DNA of 64,000 nucleotides, taken from the NCBI RefSeq assembly GCF_007829875.1, contig NZ_VIWV01000001.1, positions 372,001-436,000 on the forward strand, read 5' to 3'. The translations under genes were made by a program, and so were the position numbers. How positions within the stretch are numbered: position 1 is the first letter of the stretch; each line of letters starts with the position of its first letter. The DNA is from Streptomyces capillispiralis (lineage in GTDB: Bacteria; Actinomycetota; Actinomycetes; Streptomycetales; Streptomycetaceae). Shown here one piece after another: positions 1-11,270 of this stretch. The notes below the pieces were generated by a model that was not told where the DNA came from, searched no databases, and saw only the letters and a list, made by a program, of their open reading frames with translations.

Positions 1-1922
<1,922 letters not shown>

Positions 1923-2378
1923 GGGGTGACACTCCTCCGCTTCGTCGCGGCCACGGACGGGGTGGCCTGCGTAGGGTCGGGCGCCGACTGGCGAACATCC
2001 CGACAAAAAGCACATAAATAGGGCATCGGTTCGTGCCAACGTCTCACGGCGCGTCCACCTCCGCAGCGACGCACGCCCCGATGGGGTGAACGCGTACCCC
2101 TGCCGCACGGATCAAGGCATGGCAATGCGGCCCGGCGGACGGGCGACGGAGGATCCCGGGCGCACTCCCCCGGTGCCGCTCGTTGACCAATTCGCGTCCA
2201 GGGGCTTGCCCGGGTGATGTCTCACCACTTAAATCAAACCCTGAACTAAGCGGTGCGGCAGCCGTGTTCGTCCTTCGGCATGCCCCGGGCACGAAGAGCC
2301 GCGCCGACGCACCAGCGGCCCGGTGCCGCTCGTCGCAGTCCGTTCCCCCTCCCCACCGTCCCAGCAGAAAGCGGACGC
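1923..2378. other. Divergent intergenic region, katE / discoidin-beta-helix gene
   Basis: 456 bases without a supported gene. It carries the catalase ribosome site next to base 1922, a short AT-rich patch near 2005-2022 that may hold the catalase promoter, and an imperfect inverted repeat at 2223-2255 upstream of the secreted protein gene. The long open frames crossing it lack Streptomyces codon bias. Confidence 0.6.
2223..2255. promoter_or_regulatory. Candidate operator, inverted repeat CACCACTTA / TAAGCGGTG
   Basis: Arms CACCACTTA (2223-2231) and TAAGCGGTG (2247-2255) match at eight of nine positions across a 15-base spacer, in a locally AT-rich stretch about 125 bases before the start of the discoidin/beta-helix gene. 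The left arm is the exact reverse complement of TAAGTGGTG at 25664-25672 in front of the GH30 gene, suggesting a shared regulator. Confidence 0.4.
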
Positions 2379-4952
2379 ATGAGACACGTGAAGCAGTTGA
2401 GCCGCCTCAGACGCAGAGCCCTGGTCGCGGCCTTCGCCGCCACGGCGGCGCTCGTCACCCTGCCCGCCGCCCAGACCCCCGCCACGGCGGCCGAGACCCC
2501 CTTGTCCCAGGGCAGACCGGCCACCGCCTCCTCGACCGAGAACGCCGGAACGCCGGCGAGCGGCGCCGTGGACGGCGACACGGGCACCCGGTGGTCGTCG
2601 GCCGCGAGCGACGACCAGTGGCTGCAGGTCGACCTCGGCACCACGGCGTCGGTCTCCCGGGTCGTCCTCACCTGGGAGGCGGCCCACGGCAAGGACTACA
2701 AGATCCAGTTCTCGCAGGACGGCGGCACCTGGACCGACGCCAGGACCGTGACCGGCAGCGACGGCGGCGTCGACACGGTGGACGTGTCGGGCCAGGCACG
2801 CCACGTCCGGATGCAGGGCCTGGACCGGGCCACCGCGTGGGGCTACTCCCTGTGGGAGTTCCAGGTCTTCGGCACCGGCGGCGGCACCCCGCCCGCCTCC
2901 TGCGGCACGGCCGACGCGGCCCGCGGCAAGCCCGCTTCCGCCTCCTCCACGGAGAACGCGGGTACCCCCGCCTCCGCCGCCTTCGACGGTGACACCGGCA
3001 CCCGCTGGTCGAGCCAGGCCTCGGACCCGCAGTGGGTGCAGGTCGACCTGGGCACGGTGCAGGACCTGTGCGAGGTGGACCTGAACTGGGAGGCCGCCTA
3101 CGCCAAGGACTTCCGGATCGAGGCCTCCGCCGACGGCCGGACCTGGACCGCGCTCCGCTCCGTCACCGGCGCCACCGGCGGCCGGGCCTCCTACGAGGTG
3201 AGCGGCTCGGGCCGGTACGTGCGCGTCCTCGGCACGGCCCGCGCCACCGGCTACGGCTACTCCCTGTGGGAGGTGGCCGTGCACACCGCCTCGGGCGGCA
3301 CCGGTCCGATCGAGGGCGGCGGCGACCTGGGTCCGAACGTCATCGTCGTGGACCCGTCGACGCCGGGTCTGCAGCAGAAGTTCGACCAGGTCTTCGCCCA
3401 GCAGGAGACGGCCCAGTTCGGCAGCGGTCGCTACCAGTTCCTGCTGAAGCCGGGCACGTACGACAACATCAACGCCCAACTCGGCTTCTACACCTCCGTC
3501 TCCGGGCTCGGCCTCAACCCCGACGACGTCCAGATCAACGGCGACATCACCGTGGACGCCGGCTGGTTCAACGGCAACGCCACGCAGAACTTCTGGCGTT
3601 CGGCGGAGAACCTCGCCCTCAACCCCGTCAGCGGCACCGACCGGTGGGCGGTCGCGCAGGCCGCCCCGTTCCGCCGGATCCACGTCAAGGGCGGCCTCAA
3701 CCTCGCCCCGAGCGGCTACGGCTGGGCCTCCGGCGGCTACATCGCCGACTCGAAGATCGACGGCACCGTCGGCCCGTACTCCCAGCAGCAGTGGTACACC
3801 CGCGACAGTTCGGTGGGCGGCTGGACCAACGGCGTGTGGAACATGACGTTCACCGGCGTCCAGGGCGCTCCGGCGTCCAACTTCGAGACCGGCCCGTACA
3901 CCACGTTCGACACCACGCCGATCTCCCGCGAGAAGCCGTTCCTCTACCTGGACGGCGACGACTACAAGGTGTTCGTGCCCGCCAAGCGCACCAACTCCCG
4001 CGGCGTGTCCTGGCCCGCCAACACCGGCGGCACCTCGCTGCCGCTCGACCGGTTCTACGTGGTCAAGCCCGGCGCCACCGCCACGACCATCAACGCCGCG
4101 CTCGACCAGGGCCTCCACCTGCTGTTCACGCCCGGCGTGTACCACATCGACCGGACCATCGAGGTCGACCGGGCCGACACGGTGGTGCTGGGCCTCGGCC
4201 TGGCGACCATCGTCCCGGACGGCGGCGTCGACGCCCTGCACGTGGCGGACGTCGACGGTGTCCGGCTCGCCGGGTTCCTGATCGACGCGGGGCCGCAGAA
4301 CTCGGACACCCTGCTGCGGGTCGGCCCGGCCGGCGCGTCCGCCGACCACTCCGCCAACCCCACCACGGTGCAGGACGTGTTCATCCGCGTCGGCGGGGCG
4401 GGCCCCGGCCGGGCCACCGACTCCGTCGTGGTCAACAGCGACGACGTGATCATCGACCACACCTGGATCTGGCGCGCCGACCACGGCGAGGGCGTGGGCT
4501 GGGAGACCAACCGCGCCGACTACGGCCTGCGCGTCAACGGCGACGACGTCCTCACCACGGGCCTGTTCGTCGAGCACTTCAACAAGTACGACGTGGTGTG
4601 GAGCGGAGAACGCGGCCGCACCATCTTCTTCCAGAACGAGAAGGCCTACGACGCTCCCAATGAGGCCGCCATCACCCATGACGGCATCGTCGGTTACGCG
4701 GCCTACAAGGTCGCCGACTCGGTGAACGAACACGAGGCGTGGGCGCTCGGCAGTTACTGCAACTACACGTCCGACGACACCATCGTGCAGCACCACGGGT
4801 TCCAGGTGCCGGTGAAGCCCGGCATCAGGATGCGGCACCTGCAAGTGATCTCGCTCGGCGGCAAGGGGCAGTACCGCCACGTCATCAACGACACGGGCTC
4901 CCCGACGTCGGGGACGGACACGATCCCGTCCAAGGTGACCCGGTTCCCCTGA
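2379..4952 (+). CDS. Secreted protein, two F5/8 type C (discoidin) domains plus right-handed beta-helix
   Basis: Predicted 857-residue secreted protein. A signal peptide with basic N-terminus and Ala-rich core ends near ATAAE. Two tandem discoidin/CBM32-like modules follow (about residues 35-170 and 180-305); both contain the phrase ASSTENAGTPAS and paired WS and YSLWE motifs, so they look like a recent internal duplication. The remaining 540 or so residues resemble the pectate-lyase/beta-helix fold family (NADYGLRVNGDDV, GLFVEHFNKYDVV). Streptomyces relatives carry misleading automatic names such as adenylyl cyclase; I see no cyclase motif. Polysaccharide binding and hydrolysis is the likely role but the substrate is unknown. 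The start was chosen for the signal peptide; upstream in-frame ATG codons would destroy it. Confidence 0.85.
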   Translation: MRHVKQLSRLRRRALVAAFAATAALVTLPAAQTPATAAETPLSQGRPATASSTENAGTPASGAVDGDTGTRWSSAASDDQWLQVDLGTTASVSRVVLTWEAAHGKDYKIQFSQDGGTWTDARTVTGSDGGVDTVDVSGQARHVRMQGLDRATAWGYSLWEFQVFGTGGGTPPASCGTADAARGKPASASSTENAGTPASAAFDGDTGTRWSSQASDPQWVQVDLGTVQDLCEVDLNWEAAYAKDFRIEASADGRTWTALRSVTGATGGRASYEVSGSGRYVRVLGTARATGYGYSLWEVAVHTASGGTGPIEGGGDLGPNVIVVDPSTPGLQQKFDQVFAQQETAQFGSGRYQFLLKPGTYDNINAQLGFYTSVSGLGLNPDDVQINGDITVDAGWFNGNATQNFWRSAENLALNPVSGTDRWAVAQAAPFRRIHVKGGLNLAPSGYGWASGGYIADSKIDGTVGPYSQQQWYTRDSSVGGWTNGVWNMTFTGVQGAPASNFETGPYTTFDTTPISREKPFLYLDGDDYKVFVPAKRTNSRGVSWPANTGGTSLPLDRFYVVKPGATATTINAALDQGLHLLFTPGVYHIDRTIEVDRADTVVLGLGLATIVPDGGVDALHVADVDGVRLAGFLIDAGPQNSDTLLRVGPAGASADHSANPTTVQDVFIRVGGAGPGRATDSVVVNSDDVIIDHTWIWRADHGEGVGWETNRADYGLRVNGDDVLTTGLFVEHFNKYDVVWSGERGRTIFFQNEKAYDAPNEAAITHDGIVGYAAYKVADSVNEHEAWALGSYCNYTSDDTIVQHHGFQVPVKPGIRMRHLQVISLGGKGQYRHVINDTGSPTSGTDTIPSKVTRFP

Positions 4953-4960
4953 GCGTGACA

Positions 4961-5023
4961 GCGCCCCGCGCCGGACTCAGAACAACTGCCCCTGTTCCGC
5001 GGGGGCGGTCCGGCGCGGGGCGC
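4961..5023. terminator. Convergent inverted repeat overlapping the end of the small minus-strand gene
   Basis: Perfect 16-base arms, GCGCCCCGCGCCGGAC (4961-4976) and its complement (5008-5023), separated by 31 bases. It lies just after the beta-helix gene, and its right arm is inside the 3' end of the convergent small gene. A shared terminator is the simplest reading. Confidence 0.5.
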
Positions 5024-5201
5024 GGCGCGGGCCGGGGGGCCGCGCCGGGGTCTCCTCGCCGAACAGCGGTGCCGTGCCGTACTCGTCCGGCTCGGCCGGC
5101 ACCACGACGGGGCCGGTGCCCACGTTGAGGCACAGCGGGGCGTCGCGGTCGAAGTCCCCGGGCGTCATGTCCGTCCAGTCGCGTTCCCGACGCTCACTCA
5201 C
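4977..5201 (-). CDS. Small conserved hypothetical protein (74 aa)
   Basis: A 74-residue acidic-to-neutral protein starting at GTG with a GGAGCGGAG ribosome site. It reads SERRERDWTDMTPGDFDRDAP, has a Pro/Arg-rich tail and ends in EQGQLF. I recognise this only as a type of short Streptomyces protein, not a defined family. No signal peptide, transmembrane segment or Cys motif is visible. It converges on the beta-helix gene and its 3' end contains a terminator arm, so it could be a shadow frame, but the ribosome site and codon bias favour a real gene. Confidence 0.6.
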   Translation of the reverse strand: MSERRERDWTDMTPGDFDRDAPLCLNVGTGPVVVPAEPDEYGTAPLFGEETPARPPGPRRAPRRTAPAEQGQLF

Positions 5202-5378
5202 CGACGCTCCGCTCCCCGTTCACCCGGCCAGGTTATCGGTCGTTGCGTGCCCCGCGGACGACGCGGCGCACGGCCCGGCGGGGACAGAGAGACGTACGTC
5301 ACACACGCGTTCCCGTCACACATCCGGGAGCCGGTCCGTCAGTGCTGCGCAACGACAGAGCCGACCAAGGAGATCCCC

Positions 5379-5852
5379 ATGAACGCGCGTGTCGACTTCT
5401 TCGCCCACCCCCTCGCCGCCAAGGTGCTCCGGCACATCAACTCGGCGGGCCGGGCGGTGACCGACTCGGGGCTGCCGCACACCACTCAGGAGCTGGTGAA
5501 GATCCGTGCCAGCCAGATCAACGGCTGCGGCTTCTGCACCGACATGCACACCAAGGACGCGGCCGCCGCCGGGGAGACCCCGCTCCGCCTCAACCTGGTC
5601 GCCGCCTGGCGGGAGGCCACGGTCTTCACCGACGCGGAGCGCGCGGCGCTGGAACTGACGGAGCAGGGCACCCGGATCGCCGACGCGGCCGGCGGGGTCG
5701 GTGACGAGGCGTGGGCCGAGGCGGCCAAGCACTACGACGAGGAGCAGCTGGTCGCCCTCGTCTCCCTGATCGCCGTCATCAACGCCTACAACCGCATCAA
5801 CGTCATCAACCGGCAGCCGGCCGGTGACTACCAGCCGGGCCAGTTCGGCTGA
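5379..5852 (+). CDS. AhpD-like / carboxymuconolactone decarboxylase family protein
   Basis: 157-residue alkylhydroperoxidase-fold protein. The redox motif CGFCTDMH (CxxC plus His) near residue 48 is that of AhpD-type peroxidases, which reduce organic peroxides using a relay thiol system. The upstream Lys-rich helix (ELVKIRASQINGC) and the trailing ALVSLIAVINAYNRINV helix fit the all-alpha fold. ATG with an excellent AAGGAG seven bases upstream. It stands alone between a minus-strand small gene and msrA but fits the oxidative-stress theme with katE and msrA. The natural electron donor cannot be told from sequence. Confidence 0.9.
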   Translation: MNARVDFFAHPLAAKVLRHINSAGRAVTDSGLPHTTQELVKIRASQINGCGFCTDMHTKDAAAAGETPLRLNLVAAWREATVFTDAERAALELTEQGTRIADAAGGVGDEAWAEAAKHYDEEQLVALVSLIAVINAYNRINVINRQPAGDYQPGQFG

Positions 5853-5894
5853 CCGGCGGCCGCCCCGGCCCCCTCGGGCCGGGGCGGGTCCGGA

Positions 5895-6407
5895 TCAGGC
5901 CCCCGCGCGCTTCGGCAGGCGCCAGCCGGGGCGGACGAAGTGGCAGGTGTAGCCGTCCGGGTAGCGCTGGAGGTAGTCCTGGTGCTCCGGCTCCGCCTCC
6001 CAGAAGTCCCCGGCCGGCGCGACCTCGGTCACGACCTCGCCCGGCCACAGCCCGGACGCGTCGACGTCGGCGATCGTGTCCTCGGCGACGCGCTTCTGCT
6101 CGTCGTCGAGGTAGAAGATCGCGGAGCGGTAGCTCAGGCCGATGTCGTTGCCCTGGCGGTTCTTCGTGGTCGGGTCGTGGATCTGGAAGAAGTACTCCAG
6201 GATCGTCCGGTAGTCGGTGACGGCGGGGTCGTAGGTGATCTCGATCGACTCGGCGTGGGTGCCGTGGTCGCGGTAGGTCGCGTTGGGCACGTCACCGCCG
6301 CTGTACCCCACCCGGGTGGTCAGCACGCCCGGGAACGTGCGGATCAGCTCCTGCATGCCCCAGAAGCAGCCGCCCGCGAGCAGCGCCCTCTCCTCGGTCC
6401 TCGTCAT
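5895..6407 (-). CDS. msrA: Peptide methionine-S-sulfoxide reductase
   Basis: 170-residue MsrA. The catalytic GCFWGMQE motif lies at residues 13-20, followed by [28 protein letters not shown], which is diagnostic of the A-type enzyme that repairs methionine-S-sulfoxide in oxidised proteins. The length is that of a stand-alone MsrA with no MsrB fusion. ATG start with AAGGG upstream. It converges with the AhpD-like gene, 42 bases apart. The recycling Cys expected near the C-terminus of some MsrA proteins is absent, so it may belong to the single-Cys or alternative-resolving class. Confidence 0.95.
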   Translation of the reverse strand: MTRTEERALLAGGCFWGMQELIRTFPGVLTTRVGYSGGDVPNATYRDHGTHAESIEITYDPAVTDYRTILEYFFQIHDPTTKNRQGNDIGLSYRSAIFYLDDEQKRVAEDTIADVDASGLWPGEVVTEVAPAGDFWEAEPEHQDYLQRYPDGYTCHFVRPGWRLPKRAGA

Positions 6408-6630
6408 CTCGTCTCGCCCTTCTCCCAGGTGTCCTGCGGGTCCCTCAGTGGGAACCCCGCCCTGACCACCATTGTTCCGGCCACGGCCCCACCGTCCGGC
6501 GGGGGGCCGGACAGGCTCCCCGCCGGGCCGGGGGTCGGGGGTGGGCGCGGCCGGGTTTTCGGGTCCGGTGGCGGGCGGGGTCGCCGGTGACCGTTCGCGC
6601 CCGCCCGAGCGGCGATGCTAGAAAAGTGTC

Positions 6631-9309
6631 ATGGCCGGTTTCCTCGGCCGCCTCCGCCCGGTGGTGACCACGCGCCCCGTCGCCCACCAGGTGTTCGCCC
6701 TGCAAGTGGTGATCGTGCTCCTCCTCGCTCTCGCCGCCGCGGCGGCCCTGGTGCTGCAGGCGCGCGCCGACACCGAGCGGGAGGCCCGCAACCGGGCCCT
6801 CGCCGTGGCGCGGACCTTCTCCCAGGCGCCGGGGGTGCGCGGCGCGCTGGCCGCCGAGAACCCCAGCGCCGAGCTGCAACCGTGGGCCGAGGCGGCGCGC
6901 AGGGCGTCCGAGGTGGACTTCATCGTCGTGATGACCCCGCAGGGCATCCGCCACACCCACCCCAATCCGGCGCAGATCGGCCGGCACTACATCGGCACCA
7001 TCGGTCCCGCGGCGGAGGGCGGGACGGTCAGGGAGACCGTCACGGGCACCCTCGGGCCGTCCACGCGGGCCGTGGTGCCGGTCACCGGGCCGGACGGCAC
7101 CGTGGTGGGGCTGGTCTCCGCCGGCATCACCCTCGAGCGCGTCAGCGAGACCGCCAATCACCAGGTGCCCCTGCTGCTCAGCGCCACGGGCGTCGCACTC
7201 GGCCTGTCCGTCCTGGGGACGGGCCTGGTCAGCAGACGGCTGCGGCAGCAGACGCACGGGCTGGAGCCGGCCGAGATGACCCGCATGTACGAGCACCACG
7301 ACGCCGTGCTGCACGCGGTGCGCGAGGGCGTGCTGATCGTCGACGGCGACGGGCGGCTGGCCCTGGCGAACGACGAGGCGCGCAGGCTGCTCGACCTTCC
7401 CGCGGACGCGGAGGGACGCGCCGTGTCCGCCGTCGAGGTCGACCCCGGGCTGGCCCGGCTGCTCGCCGAGGGCCGCAGCGCCACCGACGAGGTGTACGTC
7501 GCGCGGGGCCGGCTCCTGGCCGTGAGCCAGCGTCCGACCGACCGGGACGGCGGGCCCTCGGGGGCCGTCGTCACGCTGCGGGACACCACCGAGCTCCAGG
7601 CCCTCGCGGGCCGGGCCGACGTGGCCCGGCAGCGGCTGCGGCTGCTCTACGACGCCGGGCTGCGCATCGGCAGCCGCCTCGACGTGGTGCACACCTCGCA
7701 GGAGCTGGCGGACTTCGCCGTGCCGCGGTTCGCCGACTACGTCGCCGTCGACCTCGCCGAGCCCGTGCTGCGCGGGGAGGAACCCTCCCAGGGTGACCCC
7801 GAGCTGCGCCGGGTCGCCTTCCGGGGCGTGCGGGACGACATCCCGTTCCTGCCGCTCGGTGAGCTGATCCGCTTCTCCCCCGCCACGCCCCAGGGCGCCG
7901 GTTTCCGTTCGGGCAGGCCGGTCCTGGAACCGGGCATGGCGGACTTCGGCGGCTGGCACGAGCCGGACCCCGAGCGGGCGCGGAGAGTCGTCGAGTCCGG
8001 TATCCATTCGATGATCACGGTGCCGCTGCGCGCCCGCGGTGTCGTCCTGGGTGTCGCCTCCTTCTACCGGGCGCGCAAGCCCGAGCCGTTCGAGGAGGAC
8101 GACGTGGCGCTCGGCGAGGAGCTGGTGGCCCGCGCCGCGGTGAGCATCGACAACGCGCGCCGCTACACCCGCGAACACGTTCTGGCGGCCACGCTCCAGC
8201 GCAGCCTGCTCCCCCGGGCGCTGCCGGAGCAGAACGCGCTCGACGTCGCCCACCGCTATCTGCCCGCGCAGGCGGGGCGCGGCGGGGTCGGCGGCGACTG
8301 GTTCGACGTCATCCCGCTGCCCGGCGCGCGGGTGGCGCTGGTGGTGGGTGACGTGGTCGGCCACGGGCTGCACGCCGCCGCCACCATGGGACGGCTGCGT
8401 ACGGCGGTGCACAACTTCTCCACCCTCGACCTGCCCCCCGACGAGCTGCTGTGGCACATGGACGACCTGGTCACCCGGATCGACCAGGACGAGAGCGGGG
8501 AGGTGGAGACGGCCCCGGTCACCGGGGCCACCTGCCTGTACGTCGTCTACGACCCGTCGACCCGCTGGTGCACGCTGGCCCGCGCCGGGCATCTGCAGCC
8601 GGCCGTCGTCCACCCGGACGGACGGGTCCGCTTCGTCGACGTACCCGCCGGTCCGCCGCTCGGTCTCGGCGGTCTCCCCTTCGAGTCCGCGGCGCTGCGG
8701 TTGCCGCCCGGCAGCAGTCTGGTGCTGTACACCGACGGGCTGGTGGAGGACCGGCACCGGGACATCGACGAGGGGCTGGACCTGCTGCTGCGGGCGCTGA
8801 CCGGCTCGGCCGGTGCCCCGGAGGAGGCGTGCGACGCGGTGCTGCGGGCGATGCTGCCCGAGCGTCCCCGCGACGACGTCGCGCTGCTGATCGCCCGTAC
8901 CCGCGCGCTGGACGCCGGCCACACCGCCGCGTGGGACGTCCCGTCCGATCCGTCCGCCGTCGCCGCGGTGCGCTCGGCGGTCACCCGGACGATGGCCGGC
9001 TGGGGGCTGGAGGAGGAGGCCTTCGTCACCGAGCTGATCGTCAGCGAGCTGGTCACCAACGCCGTCCGGCACGCCTCGCCGCCCATCCGGGTGCGCCTCA
9101 TCCGCGACCGCACCCTGATCTGCGAGGTGTCCGACGGCAGCAGCACCTCCCCGCACCTGCGCCGGGCCGCCACCACCGACGAGGGCGGACGCGGGCTCTT
9201 CCTCGTCGCACGGTTCGCCGAGCGGTGGGGCACGCGGTACACGGCGAACGGCAAGGTCATCTGGACGGAGCAGCCCCTGCCGGACGGGCGGCGGGCCGGG
9301 GGGAGGTGA
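6631..9309 (+). CDS. Membrane sensor with PAS, GAF, SpoIIE/PP2C phosphatase and anti-sigma ATPase domains (copy 1)
   Basis: 892-residue signalling protein. Order: transmembrane segment (about 20-43); extracytoplasmic CitA/DcuS-like sensor (47-175, with VVMTPQGIRHTHPNPAQIG); second transmembrane segment (178-200); PAS (about 220-320); GAF (338-516); SpoIIE/PP2C phosphatase (520-755, GGDWFDV and VVGDVVGHG metal-binding motifs); HATPase_c anti-sigma kinase domain (765-892, ELVTNAVRHA and EGGRGLFL). The fused kinase and phosphatase would set phosphorylation of an anti-sigma antagonist according to an external, possibly carboxylate, ligand. Nearly the same architecture and long identical stretches occur in the gene at 52593. 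ATG start; no clear Shine-Dalgarno. A minus-strand stand-alone ATPase converges on it. Confidence 0.92.
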   Translation: MAGFLGRLRPVVTTRPVAHQVFALQVVIVLLLALAAAAALVLQARADTEREARNRALAVARTFSQAPGVRGALAAENPSAELQPWAEAARRASEVDFIVVMTPQGIRHTHPNPAQIGRHYIGTIGPAAEGGTVRETVTGTLGPSTRAVVPVTGPDGTVVGLVSAGITLERVSETANHQVPLLLSATGVALGLSVLGTGLVSRRLRQQTHGLEPAEMTRMYEHHDAVLHAVREGVLIVDGDGRLALANDEARRLLDLPADAEGRAVSAVEVDPGLARLLAEGRSATDEVYVARGRLLAVSQRPTDRDGGPSGAVVTLRDTTELQALAGRADVARQRLRLLYDAGLRIGSRLDVVHTSQELADFAVPRFADYVAVDLAEPVLRGEEPSQGDPELRRVAFRGVRDDIPFLPLGELIRFSPATPQGAGFRSGRPVLEPGMADFGGWHEPDPERARRVVESGIHSMITVPLRARGVVLGVASFYRARKPEPFEEDDVALGEELVARAAVSIDNARRYTREHVLAATLQRSLLPRALPEQNALDVAHRYLPAQAGRGGVGGDWFDVIPLPGARVALVVGDVVGHGLHAAATMGRLRTAVHNFSTLDLPPDELLWHMDDLVTRIDQDESGEVETAPVTGATCLYVVYDPSTRWCTLARAGHLQPAVVHPDGRVRFVDVPAGPPLGLGGLPFESAALRLPPGSSLVLYTDGLVEDRHRDIDEGLDLLLRALTGSAGAPEEACDAVLRAMLPERPRDDVALLIARTRALDAGHTAAWDVPSDPSAVAAVRSAVTRTMAGWGLEEEAFVTELIVSELVTNAVRHASPPIRVRLIRDRTLICEVSDGSSTSPHLRRAATTDEGGRGLFLVARFAERWGTRYTANGKVIWTEQPLPDGRRAGGR

Positions 9310-9346
9310 GCGGGCGCCCTGGAGGGGGCCGGGGCGGACGCCGGGG

Positions 9347-9790
9347 TCAGGCGGAGAGGGAGATGCGGGCGGTGATGCTCTTGCCGGCCGGCTCCTGCCG
9401 TACGTCCAGGGCCTGGGCGACGGCCATCACGATCTCCAGTCCGTGCTGGCCCACCCGGCCGGGATCCGCGTCCCGGGGCACCGGTGCCGCCGGGTTGCCG
9501 TCCCGCACGACGACCTCGACGGCGTTGTCGGAGACCAGCAGGTCCAGTCCGACGGGGCCGGGCGCGTACTTGCGGGCGTTGGTGACCAGCTCGCTCACGA
9601 CGAGCTGGGTGACCTCCACCACCCGGGTCGACACGGGCGTGCCGTCCTCCGCCCGCACCCGGGCCAGGAACGCGGCGGCGAGATGGCGGGCCTGCGCTAT
9701 CCAGGCGCCGTCATCCTCCAGGGCGTACGACGCCCGCAGCCGCGGTGCGCCTGGCACCGTGTCCCCCTCGTCGACTGGAACTGGTTCCAT
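9347..9790 (-). CDS. ATP-binding anti-sigma-factor-type kinase (HATPase_c_2)
   Basis: About 147 residues. The single GHKL ATPase domain has the N-box VVSELVTNARKYA, the DNG-like motif VVRDGNP and the G-box GQHGLEIVMAVAQ. Such RsbW-like proteins in Streptomyces phosphorylate STAS antagonists or bind sigma factors. The ATG at 9790 is preferred because GAAGG lies at proper spacing; an in-frame GTG at 9805 would add five residues. It converges with the sensor-phosphatase gene 37 bases away. Its target is unknown; candidates in the window are the STAS protein at 13603 and partners elsewhere. Confidence 0.88.
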   Translation of the reverse strand: MEPVPVDEGDTVPGAPRLRASYALEDDGAWIAQARHLAAAFLARVRAEDGTPVSTRVVEVTQLVVSELVTNARKYAPGPVGLDLLVSDNAVEVVVRDGNPAAPVPRDADPGRVGQHGLEIVMAVAQALDVRQEPAGKSITARISLSA

Positions 9791-9904
9791 CCGGTCCGCC
9801 TTCACTCACCGATCACACCGCGCGACTACCCTCATCGCTCCCCCGCACGCCACTGAAGTGTGACAGGTGTCTCGGACATCGCGGCTTCGCGGTCGGCCGT
9901 CGTC

Positions 9905-11101
9905 TCAGCCGGCCGTGCCGGGGGCCGTGCGCGAGGGGATCCCGGCGCGGGTCCGGGCGGCGTCCGGCGGGGCGGTGGGGCGGCGCCGGCGGTGGGCGGG
10001 AGCGCGGGGCGGAGGACGGCCGCCCCGTGTCTCGGCGGCCATCATGCCGACGCCGGCGAGCAGGTCCTCGTCCCGGGCCACCCGCCGCAGCCGGTGTGCC
10101 GCGCTCCCCGTCCGCAGGGCCTCCTCCAGGAGCGCGCGTACGGTGTCGTGGTCGCCGGACGCCTCCAGTGCCGGGCGCAGCCGGCGCAGCATCCCGCGCA
10201 GGACCACGGGTGCCGGGGCCGGACGGCGGGTGAGCGGATCGACGAGTTCTCCTTCGAGGCCGGAGCGCGCGGCCCGCCAAGCGGCGGCGCGCAGCCACTC
10301 GTGGTGCCCGTCGCACCGGGGTGCCCGTCCGCGTTCCAGGCGGTCACGGGCGTCCCGGACCAGCGCGCGGAACAGCCCGGCGACCAGGACCACCGTCCCG
10401 GCCCGCGGGCACGCGTCGCAGATCCGCAGTTCCAGCGTGCGCTGGTGGGCCGACGGCCGTACGTCCTGGTACAGCATCCCGGTGTCGGTGATGACGCCGG
10501 AGCCGATCAGCTCGTCCACGGCGGCGTCGTACTCGGCGGCGCTCCGGTAGCAGCCGGCCGGTCCGGCGGTCGGCCAGCGCTGCCAGAGCATGGTGCGCCA
10601 GCTGGCGTATCCGGTGTCCGAGCCCAGCCAGAACGGTGAGCTGGCCGACAGTGCCAGCAGGGGCGGCAGCCAGGGTGAGAGCGGGCACATGGCGCGTACC
10701 GCGGTGTCCCGGTCCGGTACGTCGACGTGGATCTGCGCGCTGCAGATCAGCTGCTCGTCGGCGACGCGGCGGTAGTCGTCGGCCATGCGCCGGTACCGGG
10801 GTTCCGGGGTGATGTCGCGGGAGGTGACGCGGGCGAGCGGCGGGGTGCCTGCGGCCACGGGTGCCAGGCCGAAGGGGGCGGCGGCCGAGTCGAGCCGGCG
10901 CCGGGCCGCGCACAGGTCGTCGTAGAGGCCGTCGAGGGTGTCGTGCACCTGACTGTTGCGCTCGACCACCGACCGGTGGAGCTCTCGGGTGAAGCCGGCT
11001 CCGCCGAGCCGTTCCAGCAGCGGTGCGGCGCCGGGCACGAGGCGACCGCTCTCCACGTCGACAACGTGGAACTCTTCCTCCGCACCGATCCGCACCGTCA
11101 C
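9905..11101 (-). CDS. Carboxylate-amine ligase, glutamate-cysteine ligase type 2 (YbdK) family
   Basis: About 398 residues starting at GTG with AAGGGG upstream; a longer frame from 11203 lacks a ribosome site. The N-terminus VRIGAEEEFHVVD is the signature of the GCS2/YbdK family, followed by TRELHRSVVERNSQVHD and the CSAQIHVDVPD stretch of the active site. Members ligate amino acids, with weak glutamate-cysteine ligase activity in the E. coli protein; Streptomyces has several paralogues of unknown substrate. The last 50 residues are Arg/Pro-rich and low-complexity. The neighbours give no pathway context. Confidence 0.88.
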   Translation of the reverse strand: MTVRIGAEEEFHVVDVESGRLVPGAAPLLERLGGAGFTRELHRSVVERNSQVHDTLDGLYDDLCAARRRLDSAAAPFGLAPVAAGTPPLARVTSRDITPEPRYRRMADDYRRVADEQLICSAQIHVDVPDRDTAVRAMCPLSPWLPPLLALSASSPFWLGSDTGYASWRTMLWQRWPTAGPAGCYRSAAEYDAAVDELIGSGVITDTGMLYQDVRPSAHQRTLELRICDACPRAGTVVLVAGLFRALVRDARDRLERGRAPRCDGHHEWLRAAAWRAARSGLEGELVDPLTRRPAPAPVVLRGMLRRLRPALEASGDHDTVRALLEEALRTGSAAHRLRRVARDEDLLAGVGMMAAETRGGRPPPRAPAHRRRRPTAPPDAARTRAGIPSRTAPGTAG

Positions 11102-11231
11102 CGCCGACCCCTTGCCCGTAGCCCGTGCCGTTCCTCCGGCGTCACCGGGTCCGCCGGCGGCGCATCCGGCGCGTACCGGGTGCCCCGGAACGGTCCGGGG
11201 CACGCCTTCGGATCGCGGCCTGCCCGGTGGT

Positions 11232-11263
11232 GGTGACGGGCGCCCCGGGGGGCGCCCGTCACC
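11232..11263. terminator. Terminator hairpin after the MFS gene
   Basis: GGTGACGGGCGCCC pairs with GGGCGCCCGTCACC to give a stem of 13-14 bp with a very short G/C loop. It lies eight bases beyond the stop codon of the minus-strand MFS transporter. Confidence 0.65.
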
Positions 11264-11270
11264 AGCGGCG

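Noticed and set aside
2229..4880. 883-residue minus-strand open frame opposite the discoidin/beta-helix gene
   Set aside because: Antisense shadow created by GC-rich codon use; Val/Gly/Arg-rich composition with no domain, and the plus-strand gene is well supported.
6445..9156. 903-residue minus-strand open frame opposite the first sensor-phosphatase
   Set aside because: Low-complexity Gly/Val/Arg product without a domain; the plus frame encodes recognisable PAS, GAF, PP2C and HATPase domains.
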